A stretch of DNA of 64,000 nucleotides from Gordionus sp. m RMFG-2023 (taxonomy: Eukaryota > Nematomorpha > Gordioida > Chordodea > Parachordodidae), in NCBI RefSeq assembly GCF_954871325.1, contig NC_088779.1, positions 13,518,846 through 13,582,845 of the forward strand, written 5' to 3'. Positions 25,601 through 35,174 of this stretch are shown one piece after another. Under the pieces are notes generated by a model that worked only from the letters and a program-made list of their open reading frames with translations, did not search any database and had not been told where the DNA came from. How positions within the stretch are numbered: position 1 is the first letter of the stretch; each line of letters begins with the position of its first letter. A program made the position numbers and the translations under genes.

Positions 25601-26709
25601 CTGCATATAATACACATCTACTTATCATTATTCTTCTTCTTTAAATTTAGGAAATTGTAACTATTATAAATGATTTTTAACATAAAAATCTATATAATAA
25701 ATATATGATAACTAACAAGCAGGTAATTATAATATAAAGTTTATATATTATGGGTCTCTGCAATTATAACTTTCGAAACTACCAAAACTAATACTAAAAA
25801 TTGTGTTTATTTTTTTTTATAAAATAATTTAAATAGATATATCCAATATTAAATTACGTCAACTCATAACTTTCGATAAAAACTCCCAAAACTAATACTA
25901 AAAATTGTGTTTATTTTTGTTTTTATAAAATAATTTAAATGGATAAATGTAGTAAAAATTGTGTTTATTTTTAATTTTATAAAATAATTTAAATGGATAA
26001 ATGTAGATTGTAATCCAATATTAAATTACGCTAACTCACATTTTAATCAAAAATCTCATTATATAGTATCCCATTCTAAATAGCTGAAGATTGGGAATCT
26101 CGCTTATATCTCCTAAAAAATTATAGCCATATTGAAAATAATATTTATAGATGCTAGTAAAAAATCGCATTAAAATGGGAGAAATAAGATTCTTTTTTCT
26201 AAGAGCTATAAGCGAGATTCCCAATTTTTAGCGATTTAGAATCTATCCCATAATAAAGGACTTGGAATAGTCAGTTTATTTTAATACTTATAAATCACAT
26301 AAATTTATTGGCTAAATTATGTTTATTTATGGTAGTATGACCTATCAAAATGTTTGGTGGCAAAATGTTTTAAATTTAGTTATTATTTAGAGTATCATAT
26401 AATTTAGCACTTTATTTTATCTTATAGCTTTTTATATTTTTTCTACATCTTCTACGTGATTATATGAGAATAACTCCATATAAATATTATAGGCTATTTT
26501 TTTTTAGTTTTAATTATAAAATTTCTGATATTTTAAAAAATAATTTTTTTTTTCTTAAACAGGTTGTATTATCCAAATTGATACAATATTACCATCGGTT
26601 TTGTAAAATTTTAAACCATCCAGTGCTAAAGAATGTCGAGGGAAGGAGCGAATTGATCAACACACATAATTTGATGGTTGAAATGAAGAAATATAAAACT
26701 AATTTTTGA
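13622..26709 (+). CDS. VPS52: VPS52, GARP/EARP complex subunit, 18 exons, 710 residues
   Basis: VPS52 is a subunit of the GARP and EARP complexes, which tether endosome-derived vesicles at the trans-Golgi and recycling endosomes. Exons: 13622-13694, 13807-13856, 13897-13972, 14024-14091, 14137-14250, 14295-14356, 15193-15352, 15394-15494, 16293-16425, 17254-17311, 17530-17675, 18367-18522, 19045-19163, 19460-19583, 21986-22231, 23928-24108, 24916-25034, 26563-26709. They sum to 2,133 nt, and every splice phase fits without a stop. Matches to the human protein (about 720 residues) run end to end: IYSFRKPMTNYQ (exon 8), LLCIHLVYRF and KRD (exon 13), ITRRFAEF and RKERLVFLLNNYD (exon 15), EEILSPYFGG (exon 16), and the final LINTHNLMVEMKK. 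Exon 1 is the least conserved, so the start is less certain than the rest. Intron 10 is AT-AC; all others are GT-AG. The gene looks intact. Confidence 0.95.
16480..16695. repeat. GAAGAT-rich foldback-like stretch in VPS52 intron 9
   Basis: The stretch contains GAAGATTC, TTTTGAGCAAAAAT, AATCTTCTGAAGATT and TTTGAAGATG motifs. These recall the 105-bp foldback inside the LINE at 8,666-8,770. The ends are not clear. It could be a diverged relative of that element or chance in AT-rich DNA. Confidence 0.3.
17312..17529 (+). other. VPS52: AT-AC (U12-type) intron of VPS52, 218 bp
   Basis: The intron starts ATATCCTTTT, matching the U12 5' splice-site consensus ATATCCTTT, and ends in AC after CAATTAA. 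No GT donor is available between exon 10 and the next in-frame stop. Splicing at these two sites joins phase 1 to phase 2 and gives KK-S-IFNKSLS, in register with the human KKGFFSKPSL. A branch-like TTGTTTAAC (17,501-17,509) lies about 20 nt before the end, two changes from TTCCTTAAC. This implies minor-spliceosome splicing. Confidence 0.85.
17812..18312. mobile_element. Possible decayed MITE with TATCGG-rich ends in VPS52 intron 11
   Basis: The left part reads CAGAGGTGTGCTTATACAAC followed by GATATCGATT and TATCGGCATG. The right part reads GTTGTATCGGTGCACGTTTA, roughly the reverse complement of the left end. The style (GTGC then repeated ATCGG) recalls the ends of the hAT family at 19,791-21,826. 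No target duplication was found. Confidence 0.4.
20338..21707 (-). mobile_element. Inner hAT element nested in the outer hAT
   Basis: The ends are CAGAGTTGTTAAA and TTTAACAACTCTG, followed inwards by repeated AGTAGCGCGCTA blocks. Exact 8-bp duplications GAAAATAC lie at 20,330-20,337 and 21,708-21,715. On the minus strand an 81-residue open frame (20,799-21,044) reads QPLSLVDNPSF, LSPGTTVLCRQTL and TPADNWT, typical of the central N-terminal part of hAT transposases. A dimerisation-domain end (NASVERLFSKAKLILSDRR) follows at about 20,650-20,745, so most of the catalytic core is deleted. A zinc-finger-like piece is at about 21,230-21,330. It is a non-autonomous derivative, different in family from the host element and younger than it. 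Confidence 0.93.
20799..21044 (-). pseudogene. hAT transposase fragment of the inner element
   Basis: An 81-residue piece aligns by eye with the region before the first catalytic block of hAT transposases. The motifs are VDNPSF, MNKIADNF and the degenerate D-x-W-T (PADNWT) that normally starts the RNase-H-like fold. The catalytic core and insertion domain are missing downstream. The piece is flanked by zinc-finger-like sequence on the N-terminal side and a dimerisation-domain end on the C-terminal side. It cannot encode an active transposase. Confidence 0.8.
22232..23927. other. VPS52 intron 15, mostly unassigned
   Basis: This is a GT-AG intron of 1.7 kb. A GC-richer patch at about 22,910-23,045 holds GGCCCAAATT, CGGCCCACGCGGCTTCTGGGTCGGGC and TTGCAGATGTTC. 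It resembles the small GGCC-rich elements at 3.6, 47.5 and 62.0 kb. Nothing else is recognised. Confidence 0.45.
25765..26036. repeat. Imperfect tandem repeats in VPS52 intron 17
   Basis: Three related units share AAAAATTGTGTTTATTTTT and TTATAAAATAATTTAAATRGAT, with flanking CCAATATTAAATTACG blocks. No coding signal is present. Confidence 0.6.
26055..26262. mobile_element. Foldback MITE in VPS52 intron 17, about 0.2 kb
   Basis: The two arms pair over about 45 bp. The left arm runs TATCCCATTCTAAATAGCTG then ATTGGGAATCTCGCTTATA; the right arm is its reverse complement with few changes (TATAAGCGAGATTCCCAAT, then GATTTAGAAT and ATCCCATA). There is no transposase. The target duplication is not clear and may be only TA, so the family is not assigned. 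Confidence 0.65.
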
Positions 26710-27485
26710 TAACAAAGGAATGATATGTGATGGATTTAATTTTGTTGATATAAATAATATTATAGTATAATTATGAAGATCTAATTAATAATTAATATCA
26801 ATTGTTTTATCTTAATATACTTTTTTTATTGGGATATAAAACAAGACATTTAAAACGCTAAATCGAGAAAACATTAATAAATAAAAAAGAAGTGTTATTA
26901 GGATCTCTCTCATTGTTAATAACGATATTATCTCTACCCCGTCTCCCTATCTAAGCAGAAATATGAAAATCAAAATAAGAAAAAAAAGAAATTCAAATCA
27001 AAATTCCCCTTGCCCCACCCATTTTATTCAAATAATTATAGTGTTTACACAACTCCCTACACCCTGATTAACCAATGTCATTACTTGTTTTTATGTTTCA
27101 GTTAAACGCATCGAACTTTTCAAAAAAATTTCTTTCTTTCGTTCTTACATACAATTTAAAAAAAAAAAATTAAATTCAGGAGATAAGGAAATATTTTGTA
27201 TTAATTTTCATATCATACTTTTATAATAAGTATCATGATCCTATAATTTATTACTGAATATTTAAATGGGATGGAAAGAACTATTATGTAGGTTTCCCCA
27301 CACATTTTATTGGAAGTCTTTAGGTACAATTATAGGCTTGCTATGTTATACTTTTATAAAAATAATTTTGGGTTTTCATTTATTTTTTATAAATATTCAT
27401 ATTTTTGATTATTTTAAAAAAATTATTTTTTTTTTCAAATTATTGTTTATATCGATATATTGTATACATTTTTTGGAGAGAATGG
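26710..27485. other. VPS52 3' flank, no gene seen
   Basis: The sequence is AT-rich and follows the VPS52 stop. Several AATAAA-like motifs occur (for example near 26,873), but none can be assigned as the cleavage signal. No further coding similarity was found. Confidence 0.4.
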
Positions 27486-27488
27486 GGA

Positions 27489-27625
27489 GACCTATGCACC
27501 GCCGGCTCACGCCGGTGGCGCTGGCAATTTTATTGCAATTTTAACACCGGGCCACCGATTGAGATGAGCGGCGCTGCCAGGCTCACCATCGATTTTTTTA
27601 TGGCGACGGCGTGCGTGCATAATTT
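27489..27625. mobile_element. GC-rich MITE relic, related to the hAT at 58.9 kb
   Basis: The patch stands out in AT-rich surroundings. It starts AGACCTATGCACCGCCGGC and ends GGCGACGGCGTGCGTGCAT, resembling the ends of the element at 58,904-59,750 (TAGACCTGTGCGCC). It has no coding content and no clear target duplication. I take it as an eroded short copy of that family. Confidence 0.45.
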
Positions 27626-28438
27626 TTAGAATTGCTATTTAATTATTTATATATTCAATTTGAATATTAACATAAATATAATTAAAATTTGAATTTTATT
27701 CTATTGGCATATAATAAAGTAATGTATATCATTTTCATACATCATATCTCAAAATTACGCAAACATTTATACATATTAATTTTTTTTTATGGATTTGCAC
27801 ATTTTAAACCATTCTAGCTTGTTTATTGCCAGCTCTAATTGATGTTTTTTTTTGAGTATCCTTCTAATTTATCAACTTAATATACAACTAATTTATTAAA
27901 TTAATTGTATAAAACTTTATTTTAAAGGTTCAAAAATTTGTTTTATTTCAGTTCTAATTATTTTGATATTTTTTACATATATGTATAAAATAAATATAAA
28001 ATATAATAGGGCTAAATTATGCTTTGATGTTTTTCTTAGATTTAATGCCATTTTATTCTAACAATTAAGGAATAACTAATTTTCTAAATGTTTAAAATTT
28101 AAATAAAATGATTATTAAATAAATTGCCTTAAAAATAGAAATATGATATTAGATTCCTCGTCAGAATTGCCTTAGGAAAACATTAGTCAGTGTGCACTAG
28201 ATTATGTTTATTCATATAAAGGCACATTTTTAAATATTATTGGTTCTGGATCAAAATTCTCTTCTATCACTTTTAATTTATGGACAGATTATTTCAAGCG
28301 TCAAATTATATTATTTTAGTCTTCGTCATCAAACTATTTTACCCTGGCAACTTGAAACGTGACGCAAAGGCATACTGGAGAAACCATATTATCTGATATC
28401 GATATTGTAGAATTTAAAAAACAAAATAATACAGATGG

Positions 28439-31149
28439 TCACTGTATCGGATCGGTACCGATATTCAGCGTTTTCCAAAAATATCGGATCGGGCCCATAC
28501 ATGTAATAATCCGATCCAATCTTTTTACTAAAAATGCAATTCTTAAAACTTTTGAGTAATGAAACTTTAAATTATTATTATATCATATTTATTATTTTTT
28601 TAATAAAAAAATTTATTTTAAAATATTTTAAAAAAATAAACAAAAAAAAATATTTAAAAAAAAAAATTAATTCCCCCGAGTTTCAGTGAGTTACTATTTT
28701 ACATTAATAATATTTTCTAAATAATTTTTTTTAAACAATGCAAATGTTATTTATTTTTTTAAATAGATTTATAGTATTTTAAAAGTTTTTTTATAAAAAT
28801 AGAAAGGAACACCCAAAGTTTTATTTATTTTATATTTTTTTTAAAAAATAACACCAATTTTATTATTTATACTTTAAATAAAAGTTATATTTTAAATATG
28901 GTTTCTAAATTATGGAAATATTTAAAAAAAGACAAAGATAATTTTGCAAAATGCGTTATCTGGGAATTCTAATTTTACGGGAAGGAATACTGAAAAATTC
29001 ATTTAATACTACCAATATCCGTAAACATTTAAAGCGATTCCATCAAACGGAATTCGAAGAGCTAATACAAAGAGAACGAGAAATATTAGAAAAAACAAAT
29101 CAATTTAAAAAAAAGAGTCCTGAAAGTCAGCCAGCAATATCAGTCTTCTTAATAAAACTAATATTTGGAAATATTATGATCCTAAATCCATAATAATTTC
29201 TAAATTTATAGTGGAAATGATAGCGTGTGACCACCAGCCGATTTCTATCTTGGAGGATATCGGCTTTAAAAGGCTTTTACATTATTTATGTCCAAATTAT
29301 AAAATTCCCAATAGTAAGTATTTTTCGCAAGGAGTTATTCCGGATATATATGAAAAACTCTTCGAAAAAATTCGTAAAGAAATTTTGGTTGACGATTCTT
29401 ATTTTTCCTTTACTCTAGATATATGGACTAGAAGGTGGCGATTCTCATATCTCATTAACATGCCACTATATAAACCAAAACTTTAAACAAATTAATAGAG
29501 TTCTAAATGTTAAAACATTTAATGAGTCGCATACAGCAATAAATATTGCTCAAATTTTAGATGAAATTATTAAATATAGGGGTATAAAAAAATAAAATAC
29601 ACCTAATCATCAGAGATAATGCACCCAATATAGCTTTGGCCATAAAAAACGGGAAATTTCAAAGCGTTTCGTAGGCAGCAAATTTATCACAAAGATCCAT
29701 TTTTGCATTGCTTGCCCGGGTTAGAAAAATAGTAGGCCACTTTAAACATTCTTCTATTGGACAAAAATAGTCTAAAAGAAATCCAAATTCGATTAAGTTT
29801 AACTAAGCACAAATTAATCCAGGACGTGTGGACCCGTTGGGATTCTACCTATTGGGAATTAGCAGAAAAGGTAATTGATGTTCTGGAACCAATTCAGAGA
29901 GTAACAAAAGAAATAAGTACCGAATCATGTTCAATTAGCAATGTTATACCCTTTGTTGAAATTCTGAAAAGTGAATTAACGATTAATGGGGACACAGATA
30001 GAGGTGTGCAAACCATGAAGGATACCATTAATAATCAATTAACAACTCTGTTTTTTGATATTTATGATGATGACAATTATCATATCGCAACATTACTTGA
30101 TCCTCTTTATAAGGGTTTCTTTTTACCAAAAAACATTTCATATATTGAAAGCTCAGGACTGCATGTGAGTCTTTTTTAAAGGTGAGATAATGTTCAACTT
30201 CCAACTCCTAATAAAGATTCGCCAAGTTTTATATTTTATAAAATAAATTTAGATTTTATTGTTAACTTTAGTAATGACAATGAGAAAAATGTTCCACATA
30301 ACATTAAAAAATGCAAATTTAATTTAAGGGATGCTTATAAATTGAAAATCAAGGAAAAACTAGTAACAAATAAAATAAATGAAATCGATAGTAATGTAGA
30401 TGATGACCTGCCATACTTGATAGAAATGAAGGAATATTTAAAAGAATCTTTATATCTAGAGAGTATAATAACATATTTTTCATATATAATCAAATATTGC
30501 TTGGTTGGGTTATGATTGACCCATTTGTTTGGGTGATATCTGATTTATTTTTCAAAATCAATAAAAGATTGAGTTGTATGAAACCCACTATTTTATAAAT
30601 GCTAATTTCATATTTGTGTTCTTTATTTAGACAACTCGAATAACATTGATGATATTGATATTATATCCCCAGTGAATCCACTTGAATATTGGAGAGTTAA
30701 TGCTGTAAAATATCCAACTTTATCAAAACTTGCATGTAAATTTTTGGTGCCTCCAGCAACAACTGTCCCACCTAAGTCTGCCTTCAGTACGGCAGGGGAT
30801 ACTGATAGTCCTCATCGTAGAAGCCTATTGCCTGAAAATCTAGAGGCTCTTATATTTATTTTAAAAATCTAATATATTATAATTTTATATATTAAATATT
30901 ACAATTTTATAATTCATACCAACATAAAATGGATATATTATTTTATTTATTTTATCTATTATAATATAATTTTTTAAAATTATTGTTGAAATAAAAAAAA
31001 TACGATAATGCATAATTCTTTTGCATAAAAAATATTGATTTCTTAATTACATTTGGTTCAAAGAGGAGTGGTGAAAAATCAATATAAATATCGGATCGGT
31101 TTTGAATCAATATCGGATCGGTGAAAAATATGTAAATCGGCACAGGCTT
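28439..31149 (+). mobile_element. Near full-length hAT element, broken (TAGGGCTGTGCC family)
   Basis: The element is 2.7 kb. The right end ATCGGCACAGGCTT and the left end TCACTGTATCGGATCGG match the termini of the 19,791-21,826 element with changes. The flanks ACAGATGG and ACTGTTGG (6 of 8) may be an eroded 8-bp duplication. The coding order on + is: BED zinc finger (about 28,900-29,090), DIWT start of the catalytic fold (near 29,425), IQDVWTRWDSTYWEL (near 29,820), LLDPLYKG (near 30,090) and the dimerisation domain (30,672-30,872). It appears to be the long relative of the deleted copy in the VPS52 intron. Confidence 0.82.
28900..30872 (+). pseudogene. hAT transposase of the 28.4-31.1 kb element
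   Basis: The domains are in order but split by stops and frame changes. The BED finger starts LWKYFKKDKDNFAKC and continues to TNIRKHLKRFH. A segment at 29,211-29,486 includes SYFSFTLDIWT. The piece at 29,757-30,179 holds the conserved RW-ST block and the LLDPLYKG block. A piece of about 180 bp at 30,460-30,640 has no similarity and may be an insert. The last frame, 30,672-30,872, ends with the dimerisation region (PLEYWRVNAVKYPTL, SAFSTAGDTDSPHRR). In active hATs this region has PSERVFS, here replaced by PPKSAFS. It is not functional as it stands. Confidence 0.8.
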
Positions 31150-32180
31150 ACTGTTGGCAAGGCTTATAAGCAGCGTCAGATAGGGGGATTATGAGCATCA
31201 TTTATGCTTAGGGCATGGACTTAATAATTTAGTTACAGTTGATGGAATAAAAAAAGTTGGCAGAATTAATATTCATGTTAAAATAATTAGAGAAATCATT
31301 TCAGCTATCAGATATAGTTGATTTGGAATGCGAAAATGGAATGAGCATTGTAAATGCCTGCATTCGATGTATGAGACAGGCCATATTTTGGATATTGCTG
31401 ATTCTGATCCATACCTTGATGAACATTTGATATCTCGTGGCTGATAATATATTGCATTTCACCAACAGATCAAATTAATACGATAAGCCTAAAATATAAT
31501 TGCCCTATCCCTTGGTTCAGCATATTAATTACTAGAAAGTATCCGCAGTGTTCAAGATTCATATTAATAATGTTCGAAATAAAAAAGGAGAACAATCCTT
31601 AAAACATTTAACAAACTTTACACATTATTGAATCCATTCAGAAAAGCTTATAGGTTTCCAATTACCGAACTTCAAGTTTTATATTATATTTTTATTAATA
31701 AAATTATATTTTAAACATTAGATATTAGCGATACTTGATCCGAGATTTCAAAATCTTAAAATTGCTTCAGAATATATAAATTCGAATTCCAAATCATTGC
31801 AATTTTTAATTAGACATTTAAAACTTTTAGAGCATTATAGAAATGCACATATTGAGTCAAGTTGAAGATAATGGGCAAACATCCATTTGATATATGTATA
31901 TTTATAGCTAAAATAGCTCGTAAACATTCCCTTTACAATTATAACAACATTCAACATAGAGCAATAATGCCATATTTTGAGCAGCCAATATAATATACCA
32001 GAAAAGGATGCACTATTTATTTGGAAAAAAGTGTTCCTAGGATTGCTAATTTAGCTAGGAAGGTTCTTTGTATACCTCCAACCAGTACACCCACGTGAAT
32101 AATTTTTTCCATCGCTGAATACTCAATGCTAAAATACTTATTTATGCCCCACGAATCTTGATTAAATACTATTTATTCAT

Positions 32181-33300
32181 TAAAATTATAATTTTATGAA
32201 ATCTGATTTCTAATTTATTATATTTCTGACTTTATATTTTGTATGCAATCCAAATTTATATTATAATTTGTTTTTAAAAATCAATAGAATATTAATAAAA
32301 TCTGTTGTTTATGTGGATGTGATTAGAAATTCGATTCCTTTGTCTATTTCTGAGAATGAGAAAATGAGACAGAAAATAATTTAAGAAATGAATTAAAATA
32401 TATTAACAATGTTAGAACTAAGAGGGCCGTTGCCGAATGCCTACAAATTCCAAAAAACCCTCGCCGTCAATTAGGTTTCGGCGCACATGTCTAAGAATAG
32501 GGCAAGGTCGATAGTCTAAAATTGGGGATTATGGAGATTTATAAATGGACGAGGTATTGTGGTGTTGTCACATAAGAATTTTATTTTTGTAAACGAATAA
32601 ATGATTATCTACTTTATGTAAGAGAAATGTTATGCAATATGTTTTTCGATATAAACTATTTTGTTTTTATTAAATACTTTCAGAAATATTAATAAATTTG
32701 TTTGATAAAATAAAAATACATTTTTTGTGATGTAAGAAAATTTATAAAATAATTTACAAGAATTATCGTTAAATCATGAAATATATTGGAATAAAAGAAA
32801 TTATTTAAATTGGAATTTAATATAATATGTGGGCCTATTTTTATAAAATAAGATAAGTTGTTTTTTATATTATATATTAACTTTAACTATTTTGAAATTA
32901 TATCCTTTTTCTACATAATTTCCTTTGAATTACATTAACGCTACATATTTATATAGCGGTTGCCGGTATCCCACCATCAGCCACTCCCAAAATTTTTTAA
33001 TTTTGAGATACAGTAATTGAATATTTTATATATTTTATTTTCCCAATAAGTTTTATCCAATAATAATGCAATAACATAATAATCTAGGAATATATATTTG
33101 AAATGGACTATATTTCCTTGAAGTTGAATCTCTTTCATCTTAATTAAATTATCATTATACTTATTTAAATACATATATCGGGCTTTTTCTATAAGTTAAT
33201 TATTTTATTTATCACCATTGATAGAATTTTGAAATATCATAAACCTCTTTAAAGAGATTTTTTAAATGGAAATTATAAAAATTGTCCAAATATTTTTATA
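32181..33300. other. AT-rich stretch without recognised genes
   Basis: A short GC-richer patch at about 32,423-32,500 (GGGCCGTTGCCGAATGCC, GCCGTCAATTAGG) stands out but matches nothing I know. A 65-residue minus-strand frame at 32,977-33,174 has no recognisable motif. Confidence 0.35.
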
Positions 33301-33301
33301 G

Positions 33302-33550
33302 AAATTTTCGAAAATAAAGTGGCGAAAGCCTATTTAGACATATTTTTATATTTAGGAAATCTACATGCTGTTAATAGGCAATTGCAATTGTAAGAATCTT
33401 AACATATTTACAAAATCATGTTACAGCTAAAAATTAATTATAAATTTGACGGCTCTATTATTAAAAATGTCATTTTCAATTGTTTAGATATTGCCCTAAT
33501 TAATGGCTTTTTAAATAAAGCAGATATTTTTATTAAAGCAATTTTATTTA
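33302..33550 (+). other. Exon-like open stretches, unrecognised
   Basis: Two open stretches look more protein-like than the surrounding AT-rich DNA. At about 33,302-33,390 the reading VAKAYLDIFLYLGNLHAV is followed by a good donor, GTAAGA. At about 33,427-33,548 the reading KFDGSIIKNVIFNCLDIALI continues in frame after a CAG acceptor. The phases of the two do not fit each other without a stop. They may be a decayed host exon pair or chance. I do not recognise a family. Confidence 0.25.
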
Positions 33551-33650
33551 GAATATTAGTAATCAAAATTTGATTTATTTACAAATGTATAAATGTTATG
33601 ATATTGCAGCAAAAATCATCAATTGATGGATTTGTTTAAATATTGATATC

Positions 33651-33746
33651 ATGTTTGAGGAGATTGTTATTCCAGAATACTCAAAATAAATGGTCTAAAT
33701 GTTTGAGGAGATTGTTATTCCAGAATACTCAAAATAAATGGTCTAA
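33651..33746. repeat. 48-bp perfect tandem duplication
   Basis: The unit beginning ATGTTTGAGGAGATTGTTAT is present twice in a row (33,651-33,698 and 33,699-33,746) with no change. This points to a very recent local duplication. Confidence 0.9.
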
Positions 33747-34119
33747 AGGTAAATGAGAAATGGGTATAATTTATTTAGTAATAATCTCACTGGTTTGTTA
33801 ATATCTGTATAAAGTAATTATAAAAATAATGGGTGGGGGGGGGGCGGGTTATCTAATAATTCATTTCACAAATCGAGTCGAAGGCCCCTAAAAATTTTCC
33901 ATATATCACCCGCAAAATATAAATTTTTGTCAAAGTTCTCCCTAATTTAAAAATCTTGAGTTGGCAATCCTACATATATATACAATTTTATTGAACATGA
34001 AAAATAATGATTACGAGGTTAAGAATACAAATTAGTGTGAGGGGGTAAGAGTTAAAAATATGATATATTTATTTAAATCAGTATTATAATTTAATCTAGA
34101 TATTTGAAATATTATTATT

Positions 34120-34316
34120 AATATGTCAGGCAATGTGTTATTTTTTCAACTTTAAATTATTTTTTAAGCGCATTTTTTAAATTTAAAAATATAATTTTAC
34201 CGAAAATGTATTCCAGCATGTTTAGAACACCTATATTAGGAATTGTAGATAATTTTACCATTAACTTTCGAGTCATTAATAATTTCATGTTTAGAATATC
34301 TATCTTAATTTATATT
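34120..34316. repeat. Half copy of the 56.8-57.2 kb foldback repeat
   Basis: The block from CAATGTGTTATTTTTTCAAC through ATTCCAGCATGTTTAGAA to TTTCATGTTTAGAATATCTA resembles one arm of the foldback at 56,790-57,190. It abuts the left LTR of the gypsy element, so the LTR element may have landed inside a copy of this repeat. Confidence 0.5.
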
Positions 34317-34770
34317 ATTTTTCTAAGTTAGCTAAATTTTATAAGTTAACTAATTTAATTTTTTAAATATAAAATTATTTATTATTATTTTTTTTTTACT
34401 TGATATTCACCTTTTATCAAACAACCGTTTTTCAAGCTCAAACAACTTTCTTTTATTTTATTTTTTTCAGGCTCAAACAATTTTTCTTTTTTCAACAAAA
34501 GTAATAAAATCACGAAAAAAAAAAATCAAACGAAAAAAAATAAACGAAAAAAAAATAAACGAAAATTAATAAACGAAAATGAATGCTTTATTTTTCTTTT
34601 TCTTTGATTATATATACTTGAAGAAAAAAAAATATATATAAACAAAAAAATACAATTATCGATTTTTTTTTAATCAACATAGCAATACGTGAAAAAAAAC
34701 AAATAATATTAACGCTAATCAACTAATATATATCCAATAATCATAATCAAATTTTCTACCAACTACGATA
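34317..34770 (-). repeat. 3' LTR of the 34-40 kb gypsy element
   Basis: It is a direct repeat of 39,861-40,296, sharing CAAACAACCGTTTTTCAAG, AAACGAAAATGAATGC and ATTTTCTACCAACTACGATA at the inner end. The two differ by some homopolymer-length changes and short indels. Confidence 0.88.
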
Positions 34771-34803
34771 CGCCATCCCTCAAGTTTCATTCTACCGCTC
34801 CCT

Positions 34804-35174
34804 CCGGATCGGGGCCCAATACGGACTCCAATTCCGCATCACTCACACTGCACTGGAGCCAATTCTGGAACTCTGGTGTCAAATACTCTTCCAACATTCT
34901 TGATTCCTCTTGATTTGCCTCCGGCGTTGCATCATCTTCTTCCTCTCCGGGTTCGTTGCCCCCTCGAATTCGTTCCCCAACATCTTCATGGACTTGCTCC
35001 ATCATCCAATTCCCCCACGCTTCGCTCGTTTTTGGGCCACTTGATCTCCCCCACACGTATTGCGGTCTCCCCCGTCGATGGCAGGCTGTCTTCCGCTAAC
35101 TCATTCTTCCAGACGGATTGTTCCCATGTCTGACACGATGCGGAATTGAAGTCCGTATTGGGCCCCGATCCGTT
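34804..35174. repeat. 36-bp inverted repeat enclosing about 300 bp inside the gypsy element
   Basis: The sequence at about 34,804-34,841 (ATCGGGGCCCAATACGGACT core) recurs as its reverse complement at about 35,138-35,173 with one difference. The enclosed segment holds a minus-strand open frame (34,787-35,056) rich in Glu and Gly. The repeat coincides with the integrase-coding end of the element. It could reflect an inversion, a local foldback duplication or a small insertion. Confidence 0.7.

Larger units (their letters stand above)
28150..32180 (+). mobile_element. Old hAT relic split by a younger hAT
   Basis: Left (28,150-28,430) and right (31,158-32,180) parts flank a younger hAT. The right part holds hAT transposase remnants: LGHGLNNLVTVDG near 31,200, ILDPRFQNLKIASEY near 31,730, and a dimerisation-type RIANLARKVLCIPPTSTP near 32,040-32,095. 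The last matches the ARKVLCVPATSTPSERV remnant in the element at 58,904-59,750, so both belong to one family. Many stops and frame changes are present, and the outer ends could not be placed exactly. Confidence 0.65.

Noticed and set aside
27266-27629. Two overlapping hydrophobic plus-strand frames
   Set aside because: The composition is that of random AT-rich DNA running into a GC-rich MITE relic; no motif or homology is seen.
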